Counted from the stretch's first letter, positions 1 through 11,496 are shown. The stretch: 64,000 nucleotides of DNA from Torreya grandis (GCA_037957365.1 JARHVA010001425.1:2749001-2813000); one strand, 5' to 3'. The notes: a model not told the origin generated them from the sequence alone. Numbers and translations: made by a program.

Positions 1-1651
1 AAATTGCCTTAAAATTTAACATGGTGGTATAAAAAAGTAGGTAAAATATTTCAATAAAAATTTCATATAAAATTCACTCCCACGTGTAAACTGCGTAGCT
101 ACAAAAACTAGCTTCTGAGTTGATTTTGTACTTAGTCAATTTTTTATGTTTCCAGTTTTCAAATTTGCCTAGGGAGAACTTTTGAATCCCATTTTCACAA
201 GATAAAATGAATTCAAAATTAAATTAAAATTTTCATTACTATACCTTGATGTCATGATAAGACAATGTACCTTGTTTTGTAGCTGTGCGAGTCTCTAGTG
301 AAAAGTTATGATGGTGAAAAGTGACCTTTCTAGAAAGATTTATCACTCAATCAACTTTTTACCAGAACACAATCAAAGGGTAGGTCTTAGGGGTTATTTT
401 AATCATTTCAAAAAAATAAAATATCCTTTTGATTATATTTTCAAGATATTTTTTTAGATATAAGATATGATGGGTTTTACTTATATCTTATGCTATGACT
501 TTCCCATTTTACATGTTCTAAAGGAGTTAATGCGACTATGTGACTGCATGTTAGGAAGGTGTTAATGTGACTATGTGAATACATGTTGATTTTTTAATCA
601 TATATTTTGATATGTGGCTCCAATTTCAATGCCATTTATTACATTAGAAATCTAACTTCTCTTTATTAATAATTATGTTGATTTAAAATTGTAGTAGTGA
701 ATAATTAAATTGGTTAAAGTTATAGGTGGAGTGGTATTTTGATTTGATAAGTCTACAGACTTTAATGAAAATAAAACTATTAACATTGGGTGTCACTTCC
801 TAGAATATAAATCATGGGCATATCTTCACTTCCCAAAAATATCTTAGCTACTTCCTAGATCATTATTAAATATTGTAACTTCCCCAATAGTGGGTGAGAG
901 TGAGTATTGACTATGAGCTCTCCAATTTCTTATATAAGTAGGTATATTTATCATTGTAAGGGAGGAATTTTTTAGCACAAAAATTCTATGAAAATTTTCC
1001 CTCCAAGAGCACTTCTATTGGTTGAACCTTACATTTTAATGAAAATTGAGTTCACCTCCACTCTTCTTGTATTTTGTGTGCTATTTGTGTTTGTTGATCT
1101 TTGTCTATGGGTAATGTTAACCCCTCTCATTGTTGTCCATTACTAACACCTTTATGTAGAACTTAGAACTAACTTATAGGTCATATCTTGTGTGCACTCA
1201 AGTTTACATAAGCATTGTCTATGGATAACCTTCATCCCTCTCAATGTTATGCTTTATTCCTACACCTCCATACAAAATATTTATGCATTTAAAGTATATT
1301 TGGTGGAGTCTATGTGATATTATCTCATTCTTAAAAAAATTTAGTGTGTTCATTAAGGTAGTAAGAGTGCTTGATCTATTCTTGGTGCATCACCATTTAT
1401 TTCTATTATCAATTTTTTACCTTCTCCTTCCCTTTTCCCTAAATATCTCTTGTTTAGATTAGTGGTATATTTACCTTTCAACTCTTTAGGTCTATGCACT
1501 TTTCTTAGACCAGTGCACCTAGAATAGAATGAATCTAACCTACTCTAGAGTTTCATCCTAAGGAGTGTAAGGGTCCCATAATGTTGGGGATGTTCCCATT
1601 TTCCCACTGAACCAATTCTTCCAATTTGGTGCGTACATGATTTGAGTGAAA
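1..1651 (+). mobile_element. E2 5' LTR (start lies outside window)
   Basis: This segment aligns along its length with 21664-23245; shared blocks include the TATA region, the GGGTGAGAGTGAGTA block and the final GGGTCC...TTTGAGTGA(C/A)A stretch. It is followed at once by a primer-binding-site-like sequence, which makes it the 5' LTR of a plus-strand element. The right end is set by comparison with the other copy, which ends GTGACA; here the terminal CA has become AA. The left end is missing, so full length is unknown. The two copies differ often, so the insertion is old. No coding sequence is seen in it; the short open frame at 1244-1462 is chance. Confidence 0.85.
931..940 (+). promoter_or_regulatory. 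E2 LTR TATA box
   Basis: TATATAAGTA lies just downstream of AGCTCTCCAATT, and the 3' LTR keeps the same context with TATATAAATA at 22526-22535. Conservation between the two LTRs and the position within the LTR suggest the Pol II promoter; this is inferred. Confidence 0.5.
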
Positions 1652-1659
1652 ATAGTTTT

Positions 1660-1677
1660 TGGCACACCTAATGGGAC
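1660..1677 (+). other. E2 primer-binding site
   Basis: TGGCACACCTAATGGGAC begins 9 bp after the LTR end. It matches the primer sites after the 5' LTRs of E1, E3 and E6 (consensus TGGCAYGCCTGGTGGGAC). A complement ending in GCCA fits the 3' end of a tRNA. The tRNA is not identified with certainty; a tRNA-Arg is only a guess. Confidence 0.65.
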
Positions 1678-1938
1678 ACAATTTGATGATATGTACATCA
1701 TATATTAAAGGATTTTGGTGTGTTTTTAGTGCATCTTGCCATTCAGGGTAGCTCCTTCAACACCATGGTGACCCTAAAGAACAAATCTACTAGTTTAAGT
1801 AGTCCACATACTTAGAGATTATCAAATATCAATATTTAGGTGATATTCTTGGTATTTTATATTATTTTGAATTAATCTAATCACCTTGTGACACTATTGG
1901 TATGCACTTCTTATTGAAAGGGAAAACTTGATTGTTCC

Positions 1939-3418
1939 TTGTTTGAACATTATAATATGTTGAGCTATAATGAAAAATTTGTTTATTGTCCCCATCCTTG
2001 TCAAAATACATTTTTTATGCCTTCCTACCATCCATATCAAAATGAAAATGTTTTTAGTTTTATCCAAAATATCCATGTCATAGAAAGATATCTTCATTTT
2101 AATAATAATTGGCTCCCTCCCACCCTAGTTCAACCTTCTTGGAAACCTATTCACACCTATGACTAGCCTCAAGAAGGATACCCTGATCCCAATCTACATT
2201 ATTACCCTCCTAATCAATCCTAAAAGAGCATCAGTGATACAACTTGATTTTCAGAGACAACTGATGGAGATTGAAAGAGAGGAGTCTAGTAAGTAGTAGG
2301 AAGAGCTTGTTTAACAAGCTTACACATGGTATAAGGAGGTGATGAGATAATTTAGATATGAAACAGAGTGCTTGGATAAGCATATTGTAGCTAAGTAAGA
2401 GTAGATGCACAAGTTTCTTGTGTAGATAAAATAAATTAAATCATAGCCAACTACCTCCACTCCTCCCTTTACTAGCTTTAGGCAAGATAAATCCTTTATG
2501 ATTTCTAGTAAATCCCTTTATTTCAAGGCTTAAATTTTTAGAGGCCCTCCTTCTTTGAAAAATACTACCGTAATTCCTCCTCAAAAACCCTAAGGATAGT
2601 CATGGAAACCTTCTTGGACCATGTATCCCAACTTCACAATGCCCAACCTTGTAAAATCCCCTCCCTTTGTACCAATTGAAACCTCTTTCCCTCCCACCAT
2701 CTCCTTTTTTAAAATAGGACCACTTTTATGGAAGGAAAGTGAATACCATTAGGATAAGGAGGAGGATATTTCAAATGAAAATGATGAATAAATCATCATT
2801 GGCAACCCTCTTTGTGCCACTAAATAAGAAATTTTAGAGCTACTACAAGAAGAATATGAATATGATTAGTTAGAGCAACAAGGTAGTGCATTGGGGTGAT
2901 AATATGAGCCACTCTCTTGGATAAATGAGCTTACATTTACTATGGAAAAATTTGAGGTCAGTCATGAAGCTATAATGAGGCCTCTCATGCAAAAGAGGGA
3001 AGAATAACTAGCGAAAGATTTATTTTGGGATGAACTAAAGGATTTTTGTTCTAACATTGACATTAAACCATCATATATTAAAGGGGAAAATCATGAGTAG
3101 TAAAAACAACAAGAGGAAGTAGATGTGTTCCCAACTCAATCACTTAGGTAGATGCATCCCAATCAACAGAATGATGGAGAAGTAAAATGCATAAGGGAAG
3201 GCAATTCTGATTACTCAAACTTTGTCTTGACAAGATGGTGCCCTATCATATATTTGACCCAATTAGAATCTATTAAGGAGGAACCATCACATGTTGTGCT
3301 TAATTTGGAGCATAAAATTGATCATCAAGAAGAGCAAGATCAGCTTGTCTATCCACTCCAAGATAGTTTCATGTTTAGCCAATTGGATTGGGTAAGTGAG
3401 TTTATTTATGTTTTATAA
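1939..3418 (+). pseudogene. E2 internal protein of unknown family, stop-riddled
   Basis: A reading frame can be followed from the ATG at 1939 to about 2245. After one frameshift it runs to the stop at 3418, roughly 490 codons in all. Over about 390 codons after the shift the frame has no further indel but carries some twenty TAG/TAA codons, nearly all where a glutamine (CAG/CAA) would fit. The inferred product is rich in Gln, Glu and Pro. It has an N-terminal Tyr/Pro/Asn-rich stretch, a charged middle that looks helical (about 2255-2440) and an acidic C-terminal half. I see no retroviral gag domain, zinc knuckle, protease or RT motif. It is the only frame in the element, so it may be a replacement gag or an accessory protein of a non-autonomous family. 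Confidence 0.45.
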
Positions 3419-4177
3419 TTGGAGAACTATATCACTAATTTTTTGACTATTCGCTCCTTATCCAAATTTATTTAGTTTCTCTTAAGCATGTAAAGCATGT
3501 TATATTAGTAAGAAAGGGTATTTATTTTGTACAGTTAGTTAATGGCTTTGTTTACATGGCCTTTTCTTTCGTTAGTTTAGGGTAGGTTAGATGTTTTTTC
3601 TTTCCTCCAAGTCCCTATGTGCACATTGTAAATAGATTTTAGTAGTTTACACCTTCCTATAAGTTCTTATGGCATAGTTTGTGTTGTTCTCTTTCCTCAT
3701 TGTCTAGAGGTGTGCTTTTAGTTTTAAAATATTGGGTTAGGAACAAGGCTAGACAAGTTGCAATTGTCTTGCATTTTTAGAATGTAAGAGTTTTGGATGC
3801 TTCTATGACTCCATGCATAATGGATTGATTAAGGATATTAGATATTTGATTAGTATAAAAGTGGCCCATAGAGATTTCCAATATTGTTGACTCTTCTATT
3901 CACCTTGGTTCATTGTGAAATTAGAACTCTCTACACAAAATTAGCGACACAGTGCTTTTTGGGACAAGTTTCACATGACTAAATCATGTTCATTTCTCTC
4001 CAAAACTTGTATGAGGGTATTAAAATTTTAGAGGAACATAATGTTGATGTTGGTCATAGAAAATAATTCTTGAGTTGAAAGATATGCAGCCATGAAAATT
4101 TCCCAGTGCATAGATTTTATGTGTTTCCAAGTGCCAAATTAGTGTGCACAACACTCTTCAAACACCATTGCGTAGGA
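3419..4177 (+). other. E2 3' untranslated region, possibly including the start of its 3' LTR
   Basis: No open frame of note. The 3' LTR of E2 must begin in this stretch or at 21664, but the beginning of the 5' LTR is off the window, so the junction cannot be placed. No clear purine tract is visible. Confidence 0.35.
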
Positions 4178-4182
4178 CCAAA
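4178..4182 (+). repeat. Target-site duplication of E1, left copy (CCAAA)
   Basis: CCAAA directly precedes TGTAGACAC of the 5' LTR and is repeated at 21659-21663 directly after the GAAACA end of the 3' LTR. A 5-bp duplication is usual for Ty3/gypsy integration. Confidence 0.92.
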
Positions 4183-5580
4183 TGTAGACACTAAAATCGT
4201 GTCTACCCCCTAGGTCTTCTTTCACCCTTGGCCCCCCTTGGCCCATGTCCTAACCCTTATCCTAGCCCCCTCCATTTATCAAATAAATATTTTAATTTAT
4301 TTGGCCCTCTTCCACCTCACCCATGCCACCTTGGATCCCCTCCTTGGATCCCCCCACCTCTCTCCTAGCCTTTATTGCCCAAATCTCCCCTTTATCCTTC
4401 CTCCCACATCCATTTATGCCTTCCTTGACCATTTTCCCATAGCCCCTTGACCTGGCAGCATGCAAGAATGGATAGAGGCTAATTTTAGCCTCTGTCCCCA
4501 TTCTTCGGCCACCGACGTCGGTCATTATGCGGCCGACGTCAGTGATTCTGTCAGCTTCGACAGCCTTCAAGACCATTCTCTACAACCATTCTCCCACCCA
4601 TGAATAGAACTCTCTTGATGCTCTTGCATTCATATTTTCTTCTCCTCCCCCTCATACAGCAACACCAACAGCTACAGGCATCTTGCAGGAAGAGCTCCAA
4701 GCAACAGCTCCATTTGCAGGTCCTTCAATAGCTCTGACAATAGGTTTTTCCATTCTTTAATTAGCAAGAAAGAGGTAATCATAGTGTTGTTTTCCATTTC
4801 ATTTCTTGTTTAATCTATCTATTTAGCTAACCACTACCAAGACCTTCCTTGTCCTTCCCCTAAGAGGCTGAAAGGCCTTCTCAGACCCCTGCCTCTCATC
4901 CATTCCCCTTTGTGCTTCTAGTTCCCAACCAGTCACCTTCCCAAACAACATTCTCAGTCCCTCAAACCCAAAACAAATCCCTCAGACTTCTAGGCAATCC
5001 CTCAAACCTCTAAATAGACCTCCCTAGCCCTCAGACAAGACCACAGTCCATTCTATAGACTAGAAACTAGCTTGTAACCCAACAAGACCCTGTCTAAGAC
5101 TACTTCCCCAACCGACCTCGTCCATTTCCCCTATTGATGTCAGCATTCTAACCAACATTGGTGACCTTACCTGACTGATGCCAGCAATACCACCAACGTC
5201 GGTGACTATGCAAAAGTAGATTGCTGCTAAATAGGTACGCATTTGCCTTAAGTTCTTTCTTTCTATTTTTCATCATTTATAACTTTCTGTTTATGATCAA
5301 TTTTCTATTTTTAACAGTGGACTAGCATCCTCCAAGAAGCCTTTGCGCTTCTAGGACCAAGCTCGTGCTTGGCAGTCCACCCTTTTGTCATCTAACATTT
5401 TTCATGTTTAGTGTCTTTCCCTTTCAGGTGTCATCCTCCACAACTAGAGAGGAGTTCTCACAACGTCTAAATTCTGGTGCGCACGTCTACAATCTGGGTA
5501 TGTACAAACCCTCATCCATTCTTCTTAGTTTCTCATCTTTCCTTTCTTGAATGTAAAAAGTGAAATATAGCATAGAAACA
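4183..5580 (+). mobile_element. E1 5' LTR
   Basis: It is nearly identical to 20285-21658, begins TGTAGACAC and ends GAAACA. A perfect 8-bp inverted repeat (GTAGACAC at 4184-4191, GTGTCTAC at 4199-4206) sits at the very terminus. ACGT-core palindromes occur at 4511-4522, 4532-4543 and 5111-5203. The open frames on both strands within it are shadows without coding signs. Confidence 0.93.
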
Positions 5581-5583
5581 TTC

Positions 5584-5601
5584 TGGGACGCCTGGTGGGA
5601 C
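5584..5601 (+). other. E1 primer-binding site
   Basis: TGGGACGCCTGGTGGGAC starts 3 bp after the 5' LTR. Its core CCTGGTGGGAC is identical to the E3 site, and it is close to the E2 and E6 sites. It would pair with the CCA end of a tRNA to prime minus-strand DNA. Confidence 0.75.
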
Positions 5602-6679
5602 ATTAAGGTCTTCCTTGGGTTCCTTTTCTTTCTATTCATATAGGTGCATTAGGTTTCTCCCTTTTCACCTCTTTCTTCTCTTTTAAATGACATCATAAGT
5701 AGGATTAAAAATAACCTTTCTTTCTTTTCGTGCATTTCAAACTAGTCAAAAATCATATCCTTCAACCCTTTCTCAACTTGTTTTCATTCAAACTCACATT
5801 TCGACTTGGGGCTTAAAACACATTGCATATCATTTCTTCTTTCTTGCATTTCTTAGTCCACACCTAGTAATTAACAAATTGCATCATGAATTAATCGTAA
5901 TCCACTTGATGTTACACAACCAAACCACTTGCACTAAATCAAACATCAAACTTACCTGAGACAAGGCCCGACTGGGATTTCATCCCCCAGCGGATACCTT
6001 ACCCGTCCCGGCAATCCCACTTGGATTTCATCACCAAGGGGAAAGCCCACTCTATTCTCTAGTAGAGTCTAATCTCTAGGGAAAGAATATTTTGACTAAG
6101 CGAGACCAACTTACCACTGGACTCGTGAAGTGAGGGGAGCTTGCTCCTTAGCACCAGGCCATGTACGGAACCTAACCCAGACTCTTGAGCACCTAAACAA
6201 ACCTGAAACCATCCATAGACTACCTCTTCTAGGACCCTTCTAACAGCCAACCTCCCCAAACATCACTTTAAGGCATAAGCCACATGAGCTTAATAATTTA
6301 TTTCTAGGGATTTAATGCTTAGGCTCTGCTTGTGTTCTTCATCTTTTCTATTCTTATCTACTTGTTTGAGCTAGTGAGGACGTTTTTCTTCCTATTTTTC
6401 AAAAACTCTCAAATCTTTTGGATTTCTAGAAAACACAGTCACCGGCATCATTTTTACCACTGACGTCAGTAACCTTTTCTTGCTAACATCAGTTATTTGA
6501 CCGACGTCAACCATCTTTCTCACCGACATCAATTTTTCAACCGATGTCGGTCTCTGTCACAGTTCTTTTTTTTTCAAAATAGTAGCCTTAAAATCCACCC
6601 CTTTGTCTGCCAAAACCCCATTCTGAGCTTCTGAAACTAAAAAAACACAGTTTTTGAAACCTGACCTTTCTTGCCTTGA
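5602..6679 (+). other. E1 leader, non-coding
   Basis: About 1.1 kb between PBS and gag with no frame that fits gag. It holds a dense cluster of ACGT-core palindromes at 6441-6551. The packaging signal would be expected here, but no specific signal can be named. Confidence 0.6.
6441..6551 (+). repeat. Cluster of ACGT-core palindromes in E1 leader
   Basis: Six variants of the 12-mer ACCGACGTCGGT lie within 111 bp: ACCGGCATCATT (6441), ACTGACGTCAGT (6459-6470), GCTAACATCAGT (6482), ACCGACGTCAAC (6500), ACCGACATCAAT (6522) and ACCGATGTCGGT (6540-6551). Spacing is about 18-23 bp. The one at 6459 contains TGACGTCA, the consensus of bZIP factors of the CRE/as-1 type; binding is inference. Confidence 0.7.
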
Positions 6680-8240
6680 ATGGTTCTAACTCACAGTCAA
6701 GCCAAGGCTCTAGTCAACCACACGAGGCATCAACCACTTCCATCCACCCCATCCATAACCGGTCCTATAATGGAGTTCCACTCAGAGACTGAAAGAACTC
6801 CTACTCGCCCAACCCTACCCCAGACTCCTATTGTCCCAAAAGGGGACCAAGATTTTGCACAATTCTTGGACCTCAACATCAAAGCCTTGCAGCACTATCT
6901 CGCGCATAGCCGAATGCGAGACTCCTTAGGCAACCTAATCTATGGGATGCTGACTTCCTTAGTCGAGACAATGATCACATCAACAGCATCTACAATTTAA
7001 CCCATAGACAATCAAGCCAACACCTTGACTAATAACCCAACCGTGTCCTACCTTCAAAATTTAGCCTCTCCTTCTAGACCTACCTCCATGGGGGTTTCGA
7101 TACCCCCTCAACCTCAAATGACTCAACCAAATCCTACACCTTTCCAAAACCTAGTGGTCTCTATCCCCCCTACTCTTGCACCTATCAACACAAGAGTAAC
7201 TATCTACCCTTCAACAAGTGTGGCCACTCCTCAACCATCTTTGACGGCCCCTATCCAATTTGTGCTTACCAACCCCATAACACAAGTGCCCTTGGCTTCA
7301 ACTTCTGCTCTGATAACTAGCTACCCAGATGTTGCATCTACACAACCAACCACATCATATGCCCTCTCAATATCTTTCAAGCATCTTATAATCTAGGGCA
7401 TGCTCCACCCGCCAATTTGTCAGCAGATATCATCAAAATGTTGATGGACAAGATGTCTAGCCTAGAGACCTCCATTTCTAGCTCATGTAATGCTCTCTCA
7501 TACAAGCAAATTTGCAATGAGCCCATTCATCCTTCCATCCCGATCAGGCCATACCCCAGTCAATGGGAGCTTCCTAAATTTTCTCGCTTTAAAAGCAAGG
7601 AAGACCCATAACAGCACTTACGGGCATTCAGACATGCCTGTTACCTTATTGCCCATGACAATGCATTGCTTTTATGCATGTTTGCTATGTCTCTCTCTAG
7701 TGCTATGCTTGACTGGTACAACTCTCTTGCCAGCCATTCCCTCTTCACATTCACACAGCTGGCCCAGCTCTTTCTTGATCACTTCTCCATCAACATCACC
7801 AAGAAGGTCTCAATCACAGACCTCTATTCTATCCACCAATTCGAGGATGAATCCATAGCTGACTTTGTTGCTCACTGGAGAGGCCTCATCAATCAACTCT
7901 CCTTTTCCTTACCCTAACCTGAACTTATTAAACTTTTCTCCCAAGCCTACGCCAAACATATTTCTTCCACCTTACGAGTTCAGACCTTCCGCACCTTTGA
8001 CGAAGCCTTCACGATGGCCTACAAACTTGAATTATGTGTCATCGAGGAGAATAAAGTCAAGTTGCAAAGCAAGAATCCAAAATCTGAGACCAATGACTCC
8101 TCTTCTTCTAAACCTTCATCATCCAATCCTAAGTCTAAAGCTTCAGCTAACACTGTGGTCGTTAGACCTTCATCCTCTTTGCCTTCAACCAATAAGCCTA
8201 AGCCATCCACATCTCAGAGTGCCACCCACCAATTCTAGTA
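6680..8240 (+). pseudogene. gag: E1 gag, capsid region
   Basis: The frame starts with ATG at 6680 (MVLTHSQAKAL), the usual opening of plant Ty3/gypsy gag; E3 begins likewise with MVLTRSSS. A Pro/Thr/Ser-rich N-terminal part runs to about 7400. The conserved retrotransposon gag domain follows at 7417-8060, with recognisable stretches WELPKFSRFKSKEDP, LDWYNSL, FLDHFS and FVAHWRGLINQLS. A Ser/Lys-rich linker ends near 8240. Gag would form the cytoplasmic particle and package element RNA. Stops interrupt it at about 6998, 7394, 7609 and 7915, and there are several frame changes, so it is a pseudogene. Confidence 0.82.
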
Positions 8241-8329
8241 GAGATACATACAATGATAGTATACTCCTCTCAGAGAATCATATGCGTCTGTGCTAAAAAA
8301 AACTTGTTAAATAGGGGGTTCTCAATCTC

Positions 8330-9196
8330 CCCCAGATCTGAACACCTCCACAATTTGATCCCTCACGTGCCATCCCTACATGGTATAGGGAAAATGACTT
8401 CTGCAGCTACCATTGTATTAAAGGACATGACATGAGAAACTACAAGACCCTTAAAAACATAATCCAAGACATGCTTGAAAAGGGTGACCTCATTCTAGAC
8501 AATCCCAATGCACCCCCTAATCAGGGCATCGACATCTTCAAGCAACCATTCCCCAATCATCCACTGACCCAAAACAATGTCCAAACCTTGATTGATGACA
8601 CTCATGAACACAACATTCAAACAGTCAATACGGTCTCACCCTTCATCCCCAACCAACCTCAAGAGGTTATTCCATCTATCAGTCCATCACGTGTGGATGA
8701 ACCTCTTTCCCCGGTTATTTCTCCATCAACCTCTCTCATCTTAGAGGACACCTCAACCTTACCAGCACCACTGGTCTCACCATCCTCCTTCTTGCTACCT
8801 ATGGAGGACTTGACCCTTCCTACTCCTCGACTGCAAGTGGAGGGCACCATCATCCCTGCCCTTTACCCACTTGAGGAGCCTCATTCTCTGATTTCTTCTC
8901 TACCCAGGGAAGAACCTGCCTCTCCTTCGTCTCCAACCAAGGATGAATCTGTCACAACTTCATCATGCCATGGGTCTGAGACTGCCACACCCATCTCATC
9001 TTCAGCCCTACAATCATCAACATCTTCTCAAGGGCCCAAACCTCATCCAACATCTTCTCAACTATTTTCCCAATCAGTGGAGAAAATTAGACTTCTCCCT
9101 TTAAGGAAAGTGGAGCATCAGGGATTGTGGGAGCATCTTAAAGCTCTTCAACATGCCTGTGCCTCTCATCTCATGTTACCAATCCTCCCAAGGTAG
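8330..9196 (+). pseudogene. E1 gag, first zinc knuckle and Pro/Ser linker
   Basis: At about 8379-8480 the frame reads WYRENDFCSYHCIKGHD followed by a helix-like stretch ending LEKGDL. This is the C-x2-H-x4-GH-x4-C knuckle typical of Tat gag, with the last Cys replaced by Tyr. A linker of roughly 230 residues, very rich in Pro, Ser and Thr, follows to the stop at 9194. The knuckle would bind RNA. The linker is intact as a single frame, unlike the rest of gag. A second knuckle of the same type occurs about 1.4 kb downstream. Confidence 0.7.
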
Positions 9197-9960
9197 AATC
9201 TCCCAAGACTCTCAACAAAGACCAGACTCCCGCTTCTAAACCCGCATCTACCCCATCTAAACCTATCAAGTCACTTGGCGTTCATCCTATTTCTACCCTC
9301 ACTCACCCGAAGGTGAAGGTGGACTTAGACCAAACCTCGACCAATAGAAGTCTTCCAACCAATTCAAAGAAGACTGCCAAACCACAAAAGTGAATGCCTC
9401 CTCCCCCGTCATCATTACCTTCCATTTTGGGCCCCCATCCTTTGACCCTGACTAGAGTCCTTCCCACTCTGACCTCTAATCAAAACTGGTTGCCTCCTTT
9501 GCTTCCTTTGCCTACCTCCAGCCTACCCTTTCCTAAAAAAATGGTACCTCTCATGAATAAAGTACCATCTCTACCTGTCACCACACCATCAACCTGAAAG
9601 GTGGTACGAAAACCTCCTCCAACTCTGCCTAAGCAAAAGTCACCAGCATCACACACATCAACTAGCACGGACCCTTTAGTGGGCTCATACTCCTTGATAT
9701 TGCACTAACTTTTGTAGACTTCTAGCATAACCCTTCCACCCATCAGGCCTTTCCAACATCTTGGGTCCAAGCCCTCCTGGTTTGATGACATGAAAATTTG
9801 CTTATACCATCATATGCCAGGACACAATACTGAGACTTGTTGTGCCCTCAAGGCCATCATTCATCTCTATATGGAGAAGGACACTCTTCTCCTTGAGGAC
9901 ACTCTTGATTGACCCTCGACACCTTCCCATCCAACCTCTTCAACCACATCGACATCTCAC
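9197..9960 (+). pseudogene. E1 gag, second zinc knuckle
   Basis: After a Pro/Lys/Thr-rich stretch, the frame at about 9778-9900 reads WFDDMKICLYHHMPGHNTE followed by TC and ALKAIIHLYMEKD. It has the same architecture as the first knuckle (a WY/WF lead, C-x2-H, GH, then LK..I...ME/LEKD), but here every metal ligand is kept. Two copies of this module in one gag suggest an internal duplication or a recombination between elements. Several stops break the frame. Confidence 0.68.
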
Positions 9961-10390
9961 CAACAGGCCATGACCCCTTCTTCACCTCCTATCTTTGAAA
10001 TCAATGTTATCCACATAACCACTAGGTCACAAAAGGACAAGATGAAAGAAAAATCTGCCATTCCTTGGACCTACCCTTTCATCAAACCACCTCTAGCACC
10101 CAAGCCTAAAATTTCTATCCTTGGCGCATCTCAACCCTCTTCTTCTTCCTCTTCAGGGCCAATTCATGACTCCATGTTGAAACAGCTTCACCAGACGCAT
10201 GTGAAGATGTCCTTTTATGACCTCATCCAACCCTCACCTCAGCATTGTCAAGTCCAAATCCGAGCCTTATAAATAGCAGAGGTCTAACCTGAAGACCCCC
10301 AACCACTCGCTGCCCTCGTCCACTCTTTATCTCCTGTTGCTTCCATCACATTCAGTGATTCTAAGATTCCCACATCCAACACGAAAGATT
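9961..10390 (+). pseudogene. E1 gag-pol spacer
   Basis: A frame from about 9970 to 10270 includes INVIHITTRSQK, a form of the VxxxTTRS motif found just after the knuckle in plant Ty3/gypsy polyproteins, and then a Ser-rich stretch. No enzyme domain. It links gag to the protease domain and is interrupted by stops near 10270, 10287 and 10390. Confidence 0.5.
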
Positions 10391-10960
10391 AGGATGCCAC
10401 CCTCTTCATCACTACCTATGTTGATCAGACACACATTAAATGTGTTATGATCGATGGAGGTGCCAGCATCAACATTATCTCCACCCATGCCTTTGATCAA
10501 TTGGCTCTTCCTAAGAATTGCATCTCTAAAACTGACACAATCTTGTGATCCTTCAATGACACCACTGCCACAACCATTGGCACAGTCATCCTTCACATTC
10601 ATGTTGGTCCATGCACAGTCCCATAGCTCTTTTATATCATCGAAGGAGATTTTTAATACAACATGTTACTGGGCTGACCCTGGATCCATGCCATGGCCTG
10701 TGTCCCCTCCACCCTGCACCCTTGTGTAAAATTTGAGCATGATGGGCAAGTCCATACCATTCTCGCTGACCCATCACCTTTCAAAACTTGTAACACCACC
10801 TACCATCCAAATGACATCCTCATTCCTATCAAGCCATCAACCCCAACACTGCCTCCATCCGTGGAAGCTTCAACTAGTTCACAACCGATGGTCACCCTCA
10901 CCCCTCCTCTTCAAGCGACTACCAAGGACCCTTTGGAAGATATCTTTCAATGAATTTCAC
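10391..10960 (+). pseudogene. E1 aspartic protease
   Basis: The active-site motif VMIDGGASINII lies at about 10447-10482. YNMLLG-PWIHAMA (about 10660-10700) and CVKFEHDGQ follow, as in Tat proteases, where the usual form is YNMLLGRPWIHA. The enzyme would cleave the gag-pol polyprotein as a homodimer. In-frame stops occur near 10546, 10624 and 10651, and a TGA replaces the expected Arg of LLGRPW. These changes fit C-to-T or G-to-A decay. The catalytic DGGAS itself is intact. Confidence 0.8.
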
Positions 10961-11496
10961 TTGGAGAATATCACTTGTTAACCTTAGACATGTTCTAAAC
11001 TCTACAAGAGTATGGACGCCTTCACCATAGCCCCAGTTACGACCATCAGATTGAGATGGTCATGCCTTATGGTCCTCCTCACCTCCAAACCAATCTTGTC
11101 TATGGGGGGCTCAATCAAGCTCCTACTAATGGCAACCCTCTCTCTTCACCCCAACCATTCACATCAAACTTCTCATTTCTTGGCAACCCCACCTTTGCAC
11201 ACACTTACCTTTATAGGTGTGCATGGAAGGGTTTTGGTTTTGGATGCTATGAGCAGGGCTCCCATCAGCCCATCGAGATGCTCAACATTGACGATGCCAA
11301 GAAATGGTAAGGCCTAGGATATCATGACCCCACTCAGGCCTCTGCAAACCTTTGCCCCGAGCCAACCATTGACCAATCTCCTCCAAGCTCACCCATTCCT
11401 CCTCCTTCACCTATGGAGTCAGTGGTTTCCATCCCTCCTAGTTTTTTTTCCATAAACACCATCCACCTAGAACCCCTAACCTATTAGCTAAATGGG
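10961..11496 (+). pseudogene. E1 post-protease segment with G-patch-like motif
   Basis: The frame at 11056-11310 carries WKGFGFGCYEQGSHQPI, which resembles the Gly-rich (G-patch-like) segment lying between protease and RT in Tat-lineage elements. The rest is Pro/Ser-rich. Its role in the element is not established. It is preceded by a frame break and ended by a TAA at 11308. Confidence 0.5.

Noticed and set aside
2252..3418. Alternative genetic code with TAA/TAG read as glutamine
   Set aside because: Stops fit Gln very often, but in E1 and E6 other stops fit Trp and Arg, and catalytic residues are changed by G-to-A. Deamination of methylated plant retrotransposons explains all classes.
4292..4576. 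Minus-strand frame of 94 codons in the E1 5' LTR, with a partner at 20394-20735
   Set aside because: Present in both LTRs because they are copies; composition follows the C-rich plus strand and no domain is seen.
8659..8853. Minus-strand frames in gag (also 8019-8210, 9480-9668, 10327-10602)
   Set aside because: Shadows of the plus-strand gag and protease frames, caused by lack of G on the plus strand.
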